A stretch of DNA of 64,000 bases, from the NCBI GenBank assembly GCA_021801255.1, contig JAJYYH010000036.1:62001-126000 (forward strand). The letters run 5' to 3'. The translations under genes and the position numbers were made by a program. The stretch is from Pseudomonadota bacterium (GTDB lineage Bacteria; Pseudomonadota; Alphaproteobacteria; Acetobacterales; Acetobacteraceae). This document shows, one piece after another, positions 41,113 to 48,956 of this stretch (position 1 is its first letter; each line of letters opens with the position of its first letter). A model generated the notes under the pieces. It saw only the letters and a program-made list of their open reading frames with translations, was not told where the DNA came from and did no database searches.

Positions 41113-41961
41113 ATGGCAAGCTATCTGCGTCCAACGGCACTGAGCGAGGCACTGGCGGAACTGGCGCGCCGGCCCTGCGTTCTTCTCGCCGGCGGCACCG
41201 ATTTCTACCCGGCGCGCGGGCGCCTCACGCGCGATGAGGACGTGCTCGACATCACGGCACTCGCCGAACTCCGCGCCATCCGCATCACCCCGGAAGAAAT
41301 CTGGATCCCGGCCCTCGCCACCTGGCGGGAGATCGCCGAGGCGCCATTGCCGCCCGCCTGCGCCGGGTTGCAACAGGCGGCGCGGGCGATCGGGGGCGAG
41401 CCGGTGCAGAACGCCGCGACCTTGATCGGCAATCTCTGCAACGCCAGCCCAGCGGCCGATGGCGTGCCCAACGGCCTCGCCCTCGATGCCGCGGTCGAAC
41501 TTGCCAGCCAGGCGGGGCGGCGGCGCCTGGCGCTGGCGGATTTCATTCTCGGCAATCGCCGCACCGCGCGCGCGCCCGATGAACTCGTGCTCGGCCTCTC
41601 GATCCCGCTTTCCCCCCTCCCCGCGCGCGGCGTGTTCGAAAAACTCGGGGCGCGCGCCTATCTGGTGATTTCGATCGTGATGGTTGCCGTGGTCGCGAGG
41701 TTTTTACCCGACGGGCGGATCGCGGAGGCGCGGGCGGCTGTCGGCGCGTGCGGCGACCGTGCCCGCCGGCTGCCCGCGTTGGAGGCGGCGCTGGCGGGAA
41801 ACCGGCCCGACCCGGCGCTGGTCGCCTCCACCCATCTCGCGGTCCTGGACCCGATCGATGACGTGCGAGCAAGCGCCGCCTATCGCCGGATCGCGGCTTT
41901 GGCCTTGCTGCGCCGCGCGGTCGCCGCGCTCGCGCCCGATCGGGAGCGGCCCGCGGCATGA
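41113..41961 (+). CDS. Mo-hydroxylase FAD-binding subunit (xanthine dehydrogenase/CO dehydrogenase medium-type)
   Basis: A 282-residue FAD subunit of the xanthine-oxidase family. LLAGGTDFYPARGR and the second FAD loop GGEPVQNAATLIGNLCNASPAADGVPNGLAL are diagnostic, and the C-terminal domain resembles CO_deh_flav_C. It passes electrons from the iron-sulfur centres of the partner protein to an acceptor. It opens a gene run in which each stop overlaps the next start; it overlaps the fused subunit by 4 bases. The substrate of the enzyme is unknown. Confidence 0.9.
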   Translation: MASYLRPTALSEALAELARRPCVLLAGGTDFYPARGRLTRDEDVLDITALAELRAIRITPEEIWIPALATWREIAEAPLPPACAGLQQAARAIGGEPVQNAATLIGNLCNASPAADGVPNGLALDAAVELASQAGRRRLALADFILGNRRTARAPDELVLGLSIPLSPLPARGVFEKLGARAYLVISIVMVAVVARFLPDGRIAEARAAVGACGDRARRLPALEAALAGNRPDPALVASTHLAVLDPIDDVRASAAYRRIAALALLRRAVAALAPDRERPAA

Positions 41962-44723
41962 GACACCCTGTATCAAGCGCGGCGCCGATCCCGCTCGCCT
42001 TCGCGCTGAACGGCGCACCGGTCACGCTCCAGGCGCCGCCCTTGATGCGGCTCGCCGATCTCCTGCGCGAGCGGCTGCGGCTGACCGGCACCAAGATCGG
42101 CTGCGATGCCGGCGATTGCGGCGCCTGCACGGTGTTGCTCGACGGCCGGCAGGTCTCCGCCTGTCTCGTCCCGGCGGCGCAAGTCGCCGGCCGGCGCGTC
42201 GAGACCGTTGAGGGTTTGGCCCAAGCGGGCGGATTGTCGGCCCTCCAGGCGGCGTTTCTCCGCCATGGCGCGGCGCAGTGCGGCATCTGCACGCCGGGGA
42301 TGCTGATGGCCGCCGAGGATCTCCGCCGCCGCAACCAGGCGCCGGATGAACAGGCGGTGCGCGACGCGCTCGGCGGCGTGCTCTGCCGCTGCACCGGCTA
42401 TCGCAAGATCATCGAAGCGGTGCTCGATGTCGCGTCGTCGCCACGCGCGCCGGAACCTGAAGCCCAGGGCGCGGTCGGGGCGCGCGTGGCGAAAGTGGAT
42501 GGCATCGCCAAGCTCCTGGGAAAAGAGGCGTTCGGCGCCGATCTCGTGCCCGAGGGGTGTCTCTCGCTCCGCGCGATCCGCAGCCCGCACGCCCATGCGC
42601 GTTTTCGTCTGGGCGATTTTTCCGCCCTGCGCGCCGCCTATCCCGGCCTTCTCCGCATCCTCACCGCCGCCGATATCCCCGGTCGAAACCTGTTCGGCAT
42701 CTATCCGACGGGCAAGGACCAGCCGGTGTTGGCGGCGGGCTACGTGCGCTATCGCGGCGAGGCGGTGCTGGCCTTGCTCGGCGATGCCGCGACGCTGGCG
42801 GCGATCCCCGAGGCGGACATTCCCATTCTATGGGAAGAACTGCCGCCAGTGACCTTTGCCGAGGCCGCCCGGCCCAGCGCGGTGCGGCTTCACGCCGATG
42901 CCCCGGGCAACGTGCTCTGCCGTGGGCGCGTTGTCTCGGGCGATGCGGCGGCGGGGCTGGCGGCGGGCGCGGTGCGCGCGGAAATCAGCGTCGAGACGGG
43001 TTTCGTCGAGCACGCCTATATCGAGCCCGAGGCCGGTTTCGCGCGGCGTATCGGCGATCGGGTGGAGATTTTCGCCTGCACCCAGACCCCCTACATGGAC
43101 CGCGACGAACTCGCCGGAATTCTGGGTCTCGCACCCGCCCAGGTGCGGATCATTCCGAGCGCGGTCGGCGGCGGCTTCGGCGGCAAGCTCGACCTCTCGC
43201 TGCAACCCCTCATCGCGACCGCCGCCTGGCTCACCGGCCAGCCGGTGCGCATGGTCTATACCCGTTCCGAGAGCATGGCCTCGACCACCAAGCGCCATCC
43301 CGCGCGCATCACCGCCGAGGCCGCGGCCGATGGCGAGGGCCGGCTCACGGCGTTGCGCTTCCATGGCGATTTCAACACCGGCGCCTATGCGAGCTGGGGG
43401 CCGACGGTCGCCGGGCGCGTGCCGGTTCATGCCATGGGCCCCTATCGTGTGCCAAATGTGGCGGCGACCTCGACCGCGCTCTACACCACCGACCCGCCGG
43501 CCGGGGCGTTTCGCGGCTTCGGCGTGCCGCAAGCGGCCTTGGCGACCGAGGCGCTGATGGACATGCTCGCCGCCCGGCTCGGCCAGGATGCGCTGGAGTT
43601 TCGTCTTGCCAACGCGCTCCGCCCCGGCGATCGCACGGCAACCGGGCAGCTGCTCGGTGCGGGCGCCGCGCTCGTCGCCTGTCTGGAAGCGCTTCGTCCA
43701 CGCTGGCGCGCGCTGCGGGCCGAGGCCGCCGCGTTCAACGCCGCCGCGCCGGGCGCGCTCCGGCGCGGTGTCGGGATCGCCTGCATGTGGTACGGGATCG
43801 GCAATACCGGCATGTCGAACCCCTCCGAAATGGTCATCGGCGTCACCGGCGAGGGCCGCGTCATCCTCTATTCCGGCGCGGTCGATATCGGCCAGGGGTC
43901 CAACACCATCATGCTGCAAATCGCCGCCCAGGCGCTCGGCTTGCCGATGGGCGCGCTCGATCTCGTCGCCGGCGATACCGATCGCACCCGCGATGCCGGC
44001 AAAACCTCCGCCTCGCGGCAGACTTTTGTCAGCGGTAACGCCGCGCGGCTGGCTGCGCTCAGCCTCCGGGAAGCAATCCTGCGCCTTGCCAATGCCGCCC
44101 CGGGGGCCGCGCCGGGGGCGGCGCTTTCATTGCACGGGGGCAAAATAATGGTTGCGCATGACGGGATCGAAACCGTGCTCGATCCGGCCGCGATGGCACC
44201 CGATGCGGCGGGCCTCGTGCTGCGCGGGGAGGGACGATACGACCCGCCGACCACCGCGCTCGATGACGACGGCCAGGGCATCCCCTACGCCGCCTTCGCC
44301 TTCGCCGCGCAGATCGCAACCGTCGAGGTCGATCTCGCGCTCGGCACGACGCGGGTACTCGGCATTGTGGCCGCCCATGAGGTCGGCCGCGCGATCAATC
44401 CGACGCTGGTCGAGGGCCAGATCCATGGCGGCATCGCCCAGGGGCTCGGCCTCGCGCTGATGGAGGAGTACATCCCCGGACGCACCGAAAATCTGCACGA
44501 CTATCTCATCCCCACCATCGGCGATGTGCCGCCGATCGAGATTTTCCTGATCGAGGAAGCCGACCCGCTCGGCCCGTTCGGGGCCAAGGGCGTGGGCGAG
44601 CCGGCGCTGATCGCGACCGCCCCGGCGATCTTCAACGCCATCGCCGATGCCACCGGCGTCCGTCCGACGCGCGCGCCCTGCACGCCCGATCGGCTGCGTG
44701 CGCTGCTGGAAAAAGCCCGATGA
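41958..44723 (+). CDS. Fused 2Fe-2S and molybdopterin-binding Mo-hydroxylase subunit
   Basis: A 921-residue fusion. Residues about 10-160 hold the plant-type ferredoxin (IGCDAGDCGACTVLLDG) and helical 2Fe-2S domain (CGICTPGMLM...CRCTGYRKI). The rest is a xanthine-dehydrogenase-type Mo domain: GGGFGGKLDLSLQPL, GAFRGFGVPQAALATEALMD, KTSASRQTFVSGNA and the catalytic glutamate in GAKGVGEPALIATAPAI. It should hydroxylate an aromatic N-heterocycle, purine or aldehyde using water. In many relatives the small and large subunits are separate. No XdhC-like insertase is nearby. It overlaps the next gene by 4 bases. Confidence 0.88.
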   Translation: MRHPVSSAAPIPLAFALNGAPVTLQAPPLMRLADLLRERLRLTGTKIGCDAGDCGACTVLLDGRQVSACLVPAAQVAGRRVETVEGLAQAGGLSALQAAFLRHGAAQCGICTPGMLMAAEDLRRRNQAPDEQAVRDALGGVLCRCTGYRKIIEAVLDVASSPRAPEPEAQGAVGARVAKVDGIAKLLGKEAFGADLVPEGCLSLRAIRSPHAHARFRLGDFSALRAAYPGLLRILTAADIPGRNLFGIYPTGKDQPVLAAGYVRYRGEAVLALLGDAATLAAIPEADIPILWEELPPVTFAEAARPSAVRLHADAPGNVLCRGRVVSGDAAAGLAAGAVRAEISVETGFVEHAYIEPEAGFARRIGDRVEIFACTQTPYMDRDELAGILGLAPAQVRIIPSAVGGGFGGKLDLSLQPLIATAAWLTGQPVRMVYTRSESMASTTKRHPARITAEAAADGEGRLTALRFHGDFNTGAYASWGPTVAGRVPVHAMGPYRVPNVAATSTALYTTDPPAGAFRGFGVPQAALATEALMDMLAARLGQDALEFRLANALRPGDRTATGQLLGAGAALVACLEALRPRWRALRAEAAAFNAAAPGALRRGVGIACMWYGIGNTGMSNPSEMVIGVTGEGRVILYSGAVDIGQGSNTIMLQIAAQALGLPMGALDLVAGDTDRTRDAGKTSASRQTFVSGNAARLAALSLREAILRLANAAPGAAPGAALSLHGGKIMVAHDGIETVLDPAAMAPDAAGLVLRGEGRYDPPTTALDDDGQGIPYAAFAFAAQIATVEVDLALGTTRVLGIVAAHEVGRAINPTLVEGQIHGGIAQGLGLALMEEYIPGRTENLHDYLIPTIGDVPPIEIFLIEEADPLGPFGAKGVGEPALIATAPAIFNAIADATGVRPTRAPCTPDRLRALLEKAR

Positions 44724-46207
44724 CCTCCCACACCCACGCCAGCACCGATGCCCCCGAGGAAGCAGCCCTTGTGGCCGCCGCGCAGGCCGAGCCCGGCATC
44801 GTCACCTGTGATGCCTGCCCGGTGCTGTGCCGCATCCGCCCCGGCAAGACGGGTGCGTGCGACCGCTACGGCAATGAGGGCGGCCGGCTCGCCCGCACGG
44901 ACCCGCTCACCGTGCTCGCCCGCAGCCCCGAGGTCGTGCGGTTCCTGGAGGGTGCGTATGAGGGCAACCCGCTGGCGGCGCGCGACGTTTTCGTGAGCGC
45001 GATCGGCGCCGGCACGACCTATCCCGACTATAAACCCGCCCCCTTCATCGTCGGCGCCGAGATCGACGGCGTCGATACCATAACCGTGGTGAGCGAGGGG
45101 ATTTTTTCCTATTGCGGCCTCAAGGTGAAGATCGACACCGACCGCCATCTCGGCCCCGAATGCGCCGCCGTGCGGGCGCAAGGCGAGGCGATCGGCCATG
45201 TCACCACCGCCGAATACGGCAGCCAGATGCTCTCGCTGGGCGGCGTGCGCCATCTCACCGGCGGGTCGAAGCGCGAGGGCGTCGTGACCTGCGAGACCCT
45301 GCTCGCCCTCGCCAACGGCGCGGCCGCCGAGCTTACCGTCGAGGACGGGGTTTCCCTCGAGGTGCAGGCCGGGCGCCCGCCGGTCATCGACGGGGTTCTC
45401 GAGCGGCGCATGCGGGTCGGCTGCGGCTCCGCCACCATCGGCATTTTCGCCCAGCAATGGCAAGGGCTGGCCGATGAGGTGATCGTCGTCGATGACCACA
45501 TCACCGGCGTCCTCACCGAGCATCAGGCGGGGCGTTTTCTCGGCATGCGCCCGGCCGGGCTGCGCGTGCGCGGGCGACGCTCGACGCCGGGGCGCTATTT
45601 CCAGGTGGCCCAGCCCGGCCTCGGCTGGGGCGGCACCGACATCGCCGATCCGCTCAGCATCATCGAGCGCGTCGATCCGCGCCTCGCCTGGCCGGGATTG
45701 CGCCTGCTCATGGTCTCGACCACCGGCGAGCATTCGGCCTGGTTCATCCTCGATGAGACGCTGCGTCCGCAACCGGCGCCGATGCCCGAGGCGATCGCCG
45801 CCGTGGTGGCGCGGATCGGCGAGAATTGCGAACCCGCGCTCTGCTCGGTGCTGTTCATGGCCGGTGCCGGGGGCAGTTTGCGCGCCGGCGCGACGGAGAA
45901 CCCGGTCAGGCTCACGCAAGCGGTGCAGGGCGGGCGGGCGCGCGTCACCGCGGGCGGCGCGCCGGTCTATCTCTGGCCGGGCGGGGGGATCACCTTCATG
46001 GTCGATGTCACACGGATGCCCGCCAACGCTTTCGGCTCGGTGCCGACCCCGGCACTCGTCGCCCCGATCGAATTTTCCCTCCCACGCGCCGACTACGCGG
46101 CACTCGGCGGGCACATGGCGCGCATCCGCACGCTTGATGCGGTGCTGCGGGAGACGCGCTCGCGTTTTGCCACCCTCCCCCCGGCAACCCCCTTTCCCGT
46201 GCCATGA
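44720..46207 (+). CDS. 6-hydroxynicotinate reductase-like iron-sulfur protein
   Basis: A 495-residue protein that I place with homologues of 6-hydroxynicotinate reductase (Hnr). The characterised clostridial Hnr reduces 6-hydroxynicotinate to a tetrahydro-oxo product and carries covalent flavin and Fe-S clusters. Visible is an N-terminal CDACPVLCRIRPGKTGAC (CxxCxxxCx9C) likely to bind a 4Fe-4S cluster, then VSEGIFSYCGLKVKIDTDRHLG and GSATIGIFAQQW. No transmembrane helix or signal. Lying right after a Mo-hydroxylase, it would reduce the hydroxylated ring. The exact substrate is unproven; family recall is from memory, not a search. Confidence 0.65.
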   Translation: MTSHTHASTDAPEEAALVAAAQAEPGIVTCDACPVLCRIRPGKTGACDRYGNEGGRLARTDPLTVLARSPEVVRFLEGAYEGNPLAARDVFVSAIGAGTTYPDYKPAPFIVGAEIDGVDTITVVSEGIFSYCGLKVKIDTDRHLGPECAAVRAQGEAIGHVTTAEYGSQMLSLGGVRHLTGGSKREGVVTCETLLALANGAAAELTVEDGVSLEVQAGRPPVIDGVLERRMRVGCGSATIGIFAQQWQGLADEVIVVDDHITGVLTEHQAGRFLGMRPAGLRVRGRRSTPGRYFQVAQPGLGWGGTDIADPLSIIERVDPRLAWPGLRLLMVSTTGEHSAWFILDETLRPQPAPMPEAIAAVVARIGENCEPALCSVLFMAGAGGSLRAGATENPVRLTQAVQGGRARVTAGGAPVYLWPGGGITFMVDVTRMPANAFGSVPTPALVAPIEFSLPRADYAALGGHMARIRTLDAVLRETRSRFATLPPATPFPVP

Positions 46208-47064
46208 GCGCCCTCGCCGCGCGGCTCGCCGATGGCCGGCTCCACTTGCAACAGGGGCCGATCGATTGCCTGTGCCGCGCCGAGGGCGAAGCAGGCGAGG
46301 TGCGCGCCGCCTATGCCCAGGCGATCGCCGCCTTCCCGGCGATTTTGCCGGAGCTTTGCGCGGAATTGCCGAAACTCCGCGCGCCCTTGCCGAGCCTGCC
46401 ACCGCAAGGCCGGGTGGCGCGCGCCATGCACCGGGCCTGCCTGCCCTTCGCCGATCGCTTCATCACGCCGATGGCCGCCGTTGCGGGGGCGGTGGCGGAC
46501 GCCGTGCTGGCGGCGATGTGCGCCGGGCGCCATCTCCGCCGCGCCTTCGTCAATAACGGCGGCGATATCGCCTTTCACCTGGCCCCCGGCGCCGCGTTGC
46601 GCGCCGGGCTGGTGGCCGATCTCGCCTCGCCGGCGCTGGATGGCGTGTTCGTCCTCGATGCCGCCCATCCGGCGCGCGGGCTTGCCACCTCGGGGCGCGC
46701 CTGCAAGGGGCGCGGGGGCAAAAGCTTCTCCCTCGGCATCGCCGATGCGGTGAGCGTTGTGGCGCGCGACGCGGCGGCGGCGGACGCGGCGGCGACGATG
46801 ATCGGCAATGCCGTGGATCTCCCGGCTCATCCAGCCATCCACCGCGCCCCGGCCTGCGAGATCGATCCCATGAGCGATCTCGGGGAGCGCCCCGTCACCC
46901 TCGATGTCGGCCCCCTCGATGCAGCCGAAATCGCCGCGGCGCTGGACGCGGGGCGGGTCTTCGCCGATGCTCTCGCCCGCGCCGGGCTGATCACGGGCGC
47001 GGTGCTCGCGCTCCGTGGGGAAATCGTCGTCGTTGCCGCCATGGCCCTTCTGGAGGACGCATGA
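46204..47064 (+). CDS. UPF0280 (ApbE-like) family protein
   Basis: A 286-residue protein of the UPF0280 family, which is related in fold to ApbE flavin transferases. AVAGAVADAVLAAMCAGRHLRRAFVNNGGDIAFHL and GLATSGRACKGRGGKSFSLGIADAVSVVARDAAAADAAATMIGNAV mirror ApbE motifs (NxGG.., ..SG.., ..G..D..). Its function is not established. Overlapping the Hnr-like gene by 4 bases, it could attach flavin to that protein. No signal peptide, so a cytosolic role. Confidence 0.75.
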   Translation: MSALAARLADGRLHLQQGPIDCLCRAEGEAGEVRAAYAQAIAAFPAILPELCAELPKLRAPLPSLPPQGRVARAMHRACLPFADRFITPMAAVAGAVADAVLAAMCAGRHLRRAFVNNGGDIAFHLAPGAALRAGLVADLASPALDGVFVLDAAHPARGLATSGRACKGRGGKSFSLGIADAVSVVARDAAAADAAATMIGNAVDLPAHPAIHRAPACEIDPMSDLGERPVTLDVGPLDAAEIAAALDAGRVFADALARAGLITGAVLALRGEIVVVAAMALLEDA

Positions 47065-47636
47065 TCCGCAAGCTCTTGACCATCGTCGAGGAAACCCATC
47101 GCGAGGCCGATCGCGAAATTCGCCCACCCACCCGCAAGGCCGCCGCGATCGCGGTGATCGCCAACCCCTGCGCCGGACGCTACGCCGAGGATCTCTCCGA
47201 ATTGATCGAGACCGGGGCGATGCTCGGCGGCCTTCTCGGCGAACGCGCGGTGCGCGCCCTCGGCATCGAGCCGGGCGCGGTGCAAAGTTACGGCAAGGCG
47301 GCGATCGTCGGCGAGGATGGCGAACTCGAACACGCCGCCGCCATCCTGCACCCGAAACTCGGCGCGCCGCTCCGCCACGCGGTCGAGAAGGGGGCGGCGC
47401 TGGTGCCGAGCGCCAAGAAGCGCGGCGGGCTGGGCACGGTGATCGACGTGCCGCTCGGCCACAAGGACGCGGCTTTCGTGCGCAGTCATTTCGACGCCAT
47501 GGAAGTGCGGGTCCACGACGCGCCGCGGCGCGATGAAATCGTCGTCGCCGTGGTGGTGACGGATGCCGGGCGGCCGCTTGCGCGCATCGGCGGTCTCAGT
47601 GTCGACCAGATCGAAGGCAAGGACGGATTGCGATGA
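47061..47636 (+). CDS. Amino acid synthesis (AA_synth, DUF1185) family protein
   Basis: A 191-residue protein. AAIAVIANPCAGRYAEDLSELIETGAMLGGLLGERAVRALG, EDGELEHAAAILHPKLGAPLR and FVRSHFDAMEVRVHDAPRRDEIVVAVVVTDAGRPLARIGG are characteristic of PF06684. The family name is not backed by a known reaction. It is encoded between the UPF0280 protein and a periplasmic binding protein, overlapping both by 4 bases, so it is very likely part of the same pathway; a hydrolase, isomerase or small-molecule binding role are all possible. Confidence 0.7.
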   Translation: MIRKLLTIVEETHREADREIRPPTRKAAAIAVIANPCAGRYAEDLSELIETGAMLGGLLGERAVRALGIEPGAVQSYGKAAIVGEDGELEHAAAILHPKLGAPLRHAVEKGAALVPSAKKRGGLGTVIDVPLGHKDAAFVRSHFDAMEVRVHDAPRRDEIVVAVVVTDAGRPLARIGGLSVDQIEGKDGLR

Positions 47637-48853
47637 CCCAGATAAAACTCTCCCGCCGCGCTTTACTCGCCGGCACCACCGCCGCGCTCGCCGCGCCCAC
47701 CCTGGCGCGCGCCCTGGATGCCAAGCCGATCCGCATCGGCGAGATCAATTCCTACAGCGCCGTGCCGGCCTTCACGCTGCCCTATCGCAACGGCTGGCAG
47801 CTCGCGCTCACCCATATCAACGACGCCGGCGGCGTGCTCGGGCGCAAGCTCGAAGTGATCTCGCGCGATGACGCGGGCAAGCCGCAAGACGCGGTGCGGC
47901 TCGCCGGCGAACTGATCGAGAACGAAAAAGTCGATGTCCTCGCCGGGGGATTTCTCTCCAATGTCGGCTTGGCGCTGTCCGATTTCTCGGCGCGGAAGCA
48001 GGTGATCTATATCGCCGGCGAGCCGCTCACCGACGCCTTGGTTTGGGAAAAGGGCCAGCCTTTCTGTTTTCGGCTGCGCCCCTCGACCTACATGCAGGCG
48101 GCGATGCTGGTCGCGGAGGCGGCAAAACTCCCGGCCAGGCGCTGGGTGAGCGTCGCGCCGAATTACGAATACGGCCAATCGGCGGTGAAATGGTTTTCCG
48201 AGCTCCTCAAGGCGCGCCGCCCAGACATCGAATTCGTCACCGCGCAATGGCCGGCGCTCGGCCATATCGACGCCGGCGCGGTCGCCGAGGCCCTGGCGGC
48301 GGCGAAGCCGGAGGCGATCTATAATGTCACCTTCGGCCCCGACCTCACCAATTTCGTCCGCCAGGGCAATACCCGCGGCCTGTTCGAGGGGCGCGCGGTG
48401 GTCTCGCTGCTCACCGGCGAGCCGGAATATCTCGACCCGCTCGGCGCCGAGACGCCGCCGGGCTGGATCGTCACCGGCTATCCCTGGGCGAGCCTCGACA
48501 CGCCCGCGCACAAGGCGTTCCGTGAAGCCTATCAGAGCCAATTCCACGACTATCCGCGCATGGGTTCGGTGGTCGGCTACGCGCTGATCCACGCGATCGC
48601 CGCCGGCATCACGCGGGCCGGCGGCACCGAGGCGGCGGCCATGGCGCGGGGCTTCGCCGGAGCGCAATTCGAGACACCGTTCGGCGCCGCCCAGTTCCGC
48701 GCCATCGACCATCAATCGACGCTCGGCACTTTTGTCGGGCGCACCGCGCTCAAGGACGACAAGGGCGTCATGGTCGATTGGCACTATGTCGATGGCGCCG
48801 CGGTTTTGCCCGATGATGCGACGGTCAAGAAGCTGCGCCCCAATGCTGGTTAG
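47633..48853 (+). CDS. Liv-type ABC transporter periplasmic binding protein (system 2)
   Basis: A 406-residue binding protein. The N-terminus KLSRRALLAGTTAALAAPTLARA has a twin-arginine-like SRRALL motif and a hydrophobic stretch, so Tat export is plausible. The mature part has RIGEINSYSAVPAFTLPYRNGWQLALTHINDAGGVLGRKLEVISRDDAG. It overlaps the AA_synth gene by 4 bases, tying uptake to the enzymes upstream. Its TAG stop is part of the dispersed repeat copy D. Ligand unknown; presumably the substrate of the Mo-hydroxylase. Confidence 0.82.
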   Translation: MTQIKLSRRALLAGTTAALAAPTLARALDAKPIRIGEINSYSAVPAFTLPYRNGWQLALTHINDAGGVLGRKLEVISRDDAGKPQDAVRLAGELIENEKVDVLAGGFLSNVGLALSDFSARKQVIYIAGEPLTDALVWEKGQPFCFRLRPSTYMQAAMLVAEAAKLPARRWVSVAPNYEYGQSAVKWFSELLKARRPDIEFVTAQWPALGHIDAGAVAEALAAAKPEAIYNVTFGPDLTNFVRQGNTRGLFEGRAVVSLLTGEPEYLDPLGAETPPGWIVTGYPWASLDTPAHKAFREAYQSQFHDYPRMGSVVGYALIHAIAAGITRAGGTEAAAMARGFAGAQFETPFGAAQFRAIDHQSTLGTFVGRTALKDDKGVMVDWHYVDGAAVLPDDATVKKLRPNAG

Positions 48854-48947
48854 ACCAGGGGTTTCACCCCTGGACCCCAGCAAAGGCGGCGCCTTTGCAA
48901 TCCTTCCCGACATGCGGGTCGAGGGCGGGGCCCTCGCCTTGACCTGG
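48852..48947 (+). repeat. Dispersed palindromic repeat, copy D, inside the operon
   Basis: Begins AGACCAGGGGTTTCACCCCTGG, continues with GCAAAGGCGGCGCCTTTGC and GCGGGTCGAGGGCGGGGCCCTCGCC, and ends GACCTGG. It lies between the binding-protein stop (TAG overlaps its first bases) and the permease ATG. Hairpins in this place could protect the upstream mRNA or reduce readthrough. Confidence 0.7.
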
Positions 48948-48956
48948 ATTTGACTG

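Noticed and set aside
44720-46207. Canonical ApbE flavinylation motif in the Hnr-like protein
   Set aside because: Closest strings are GSATIG and AGATEN, neither matching [DS]GATx[ST]; not annotated as a flavin site.
44501-46402. 633-residue minus-strand ORF antisense to the Hnr-like gene
   Set aside because: The plus strand has overlapping genes in an operon with conserved motifs; this ORF has none.
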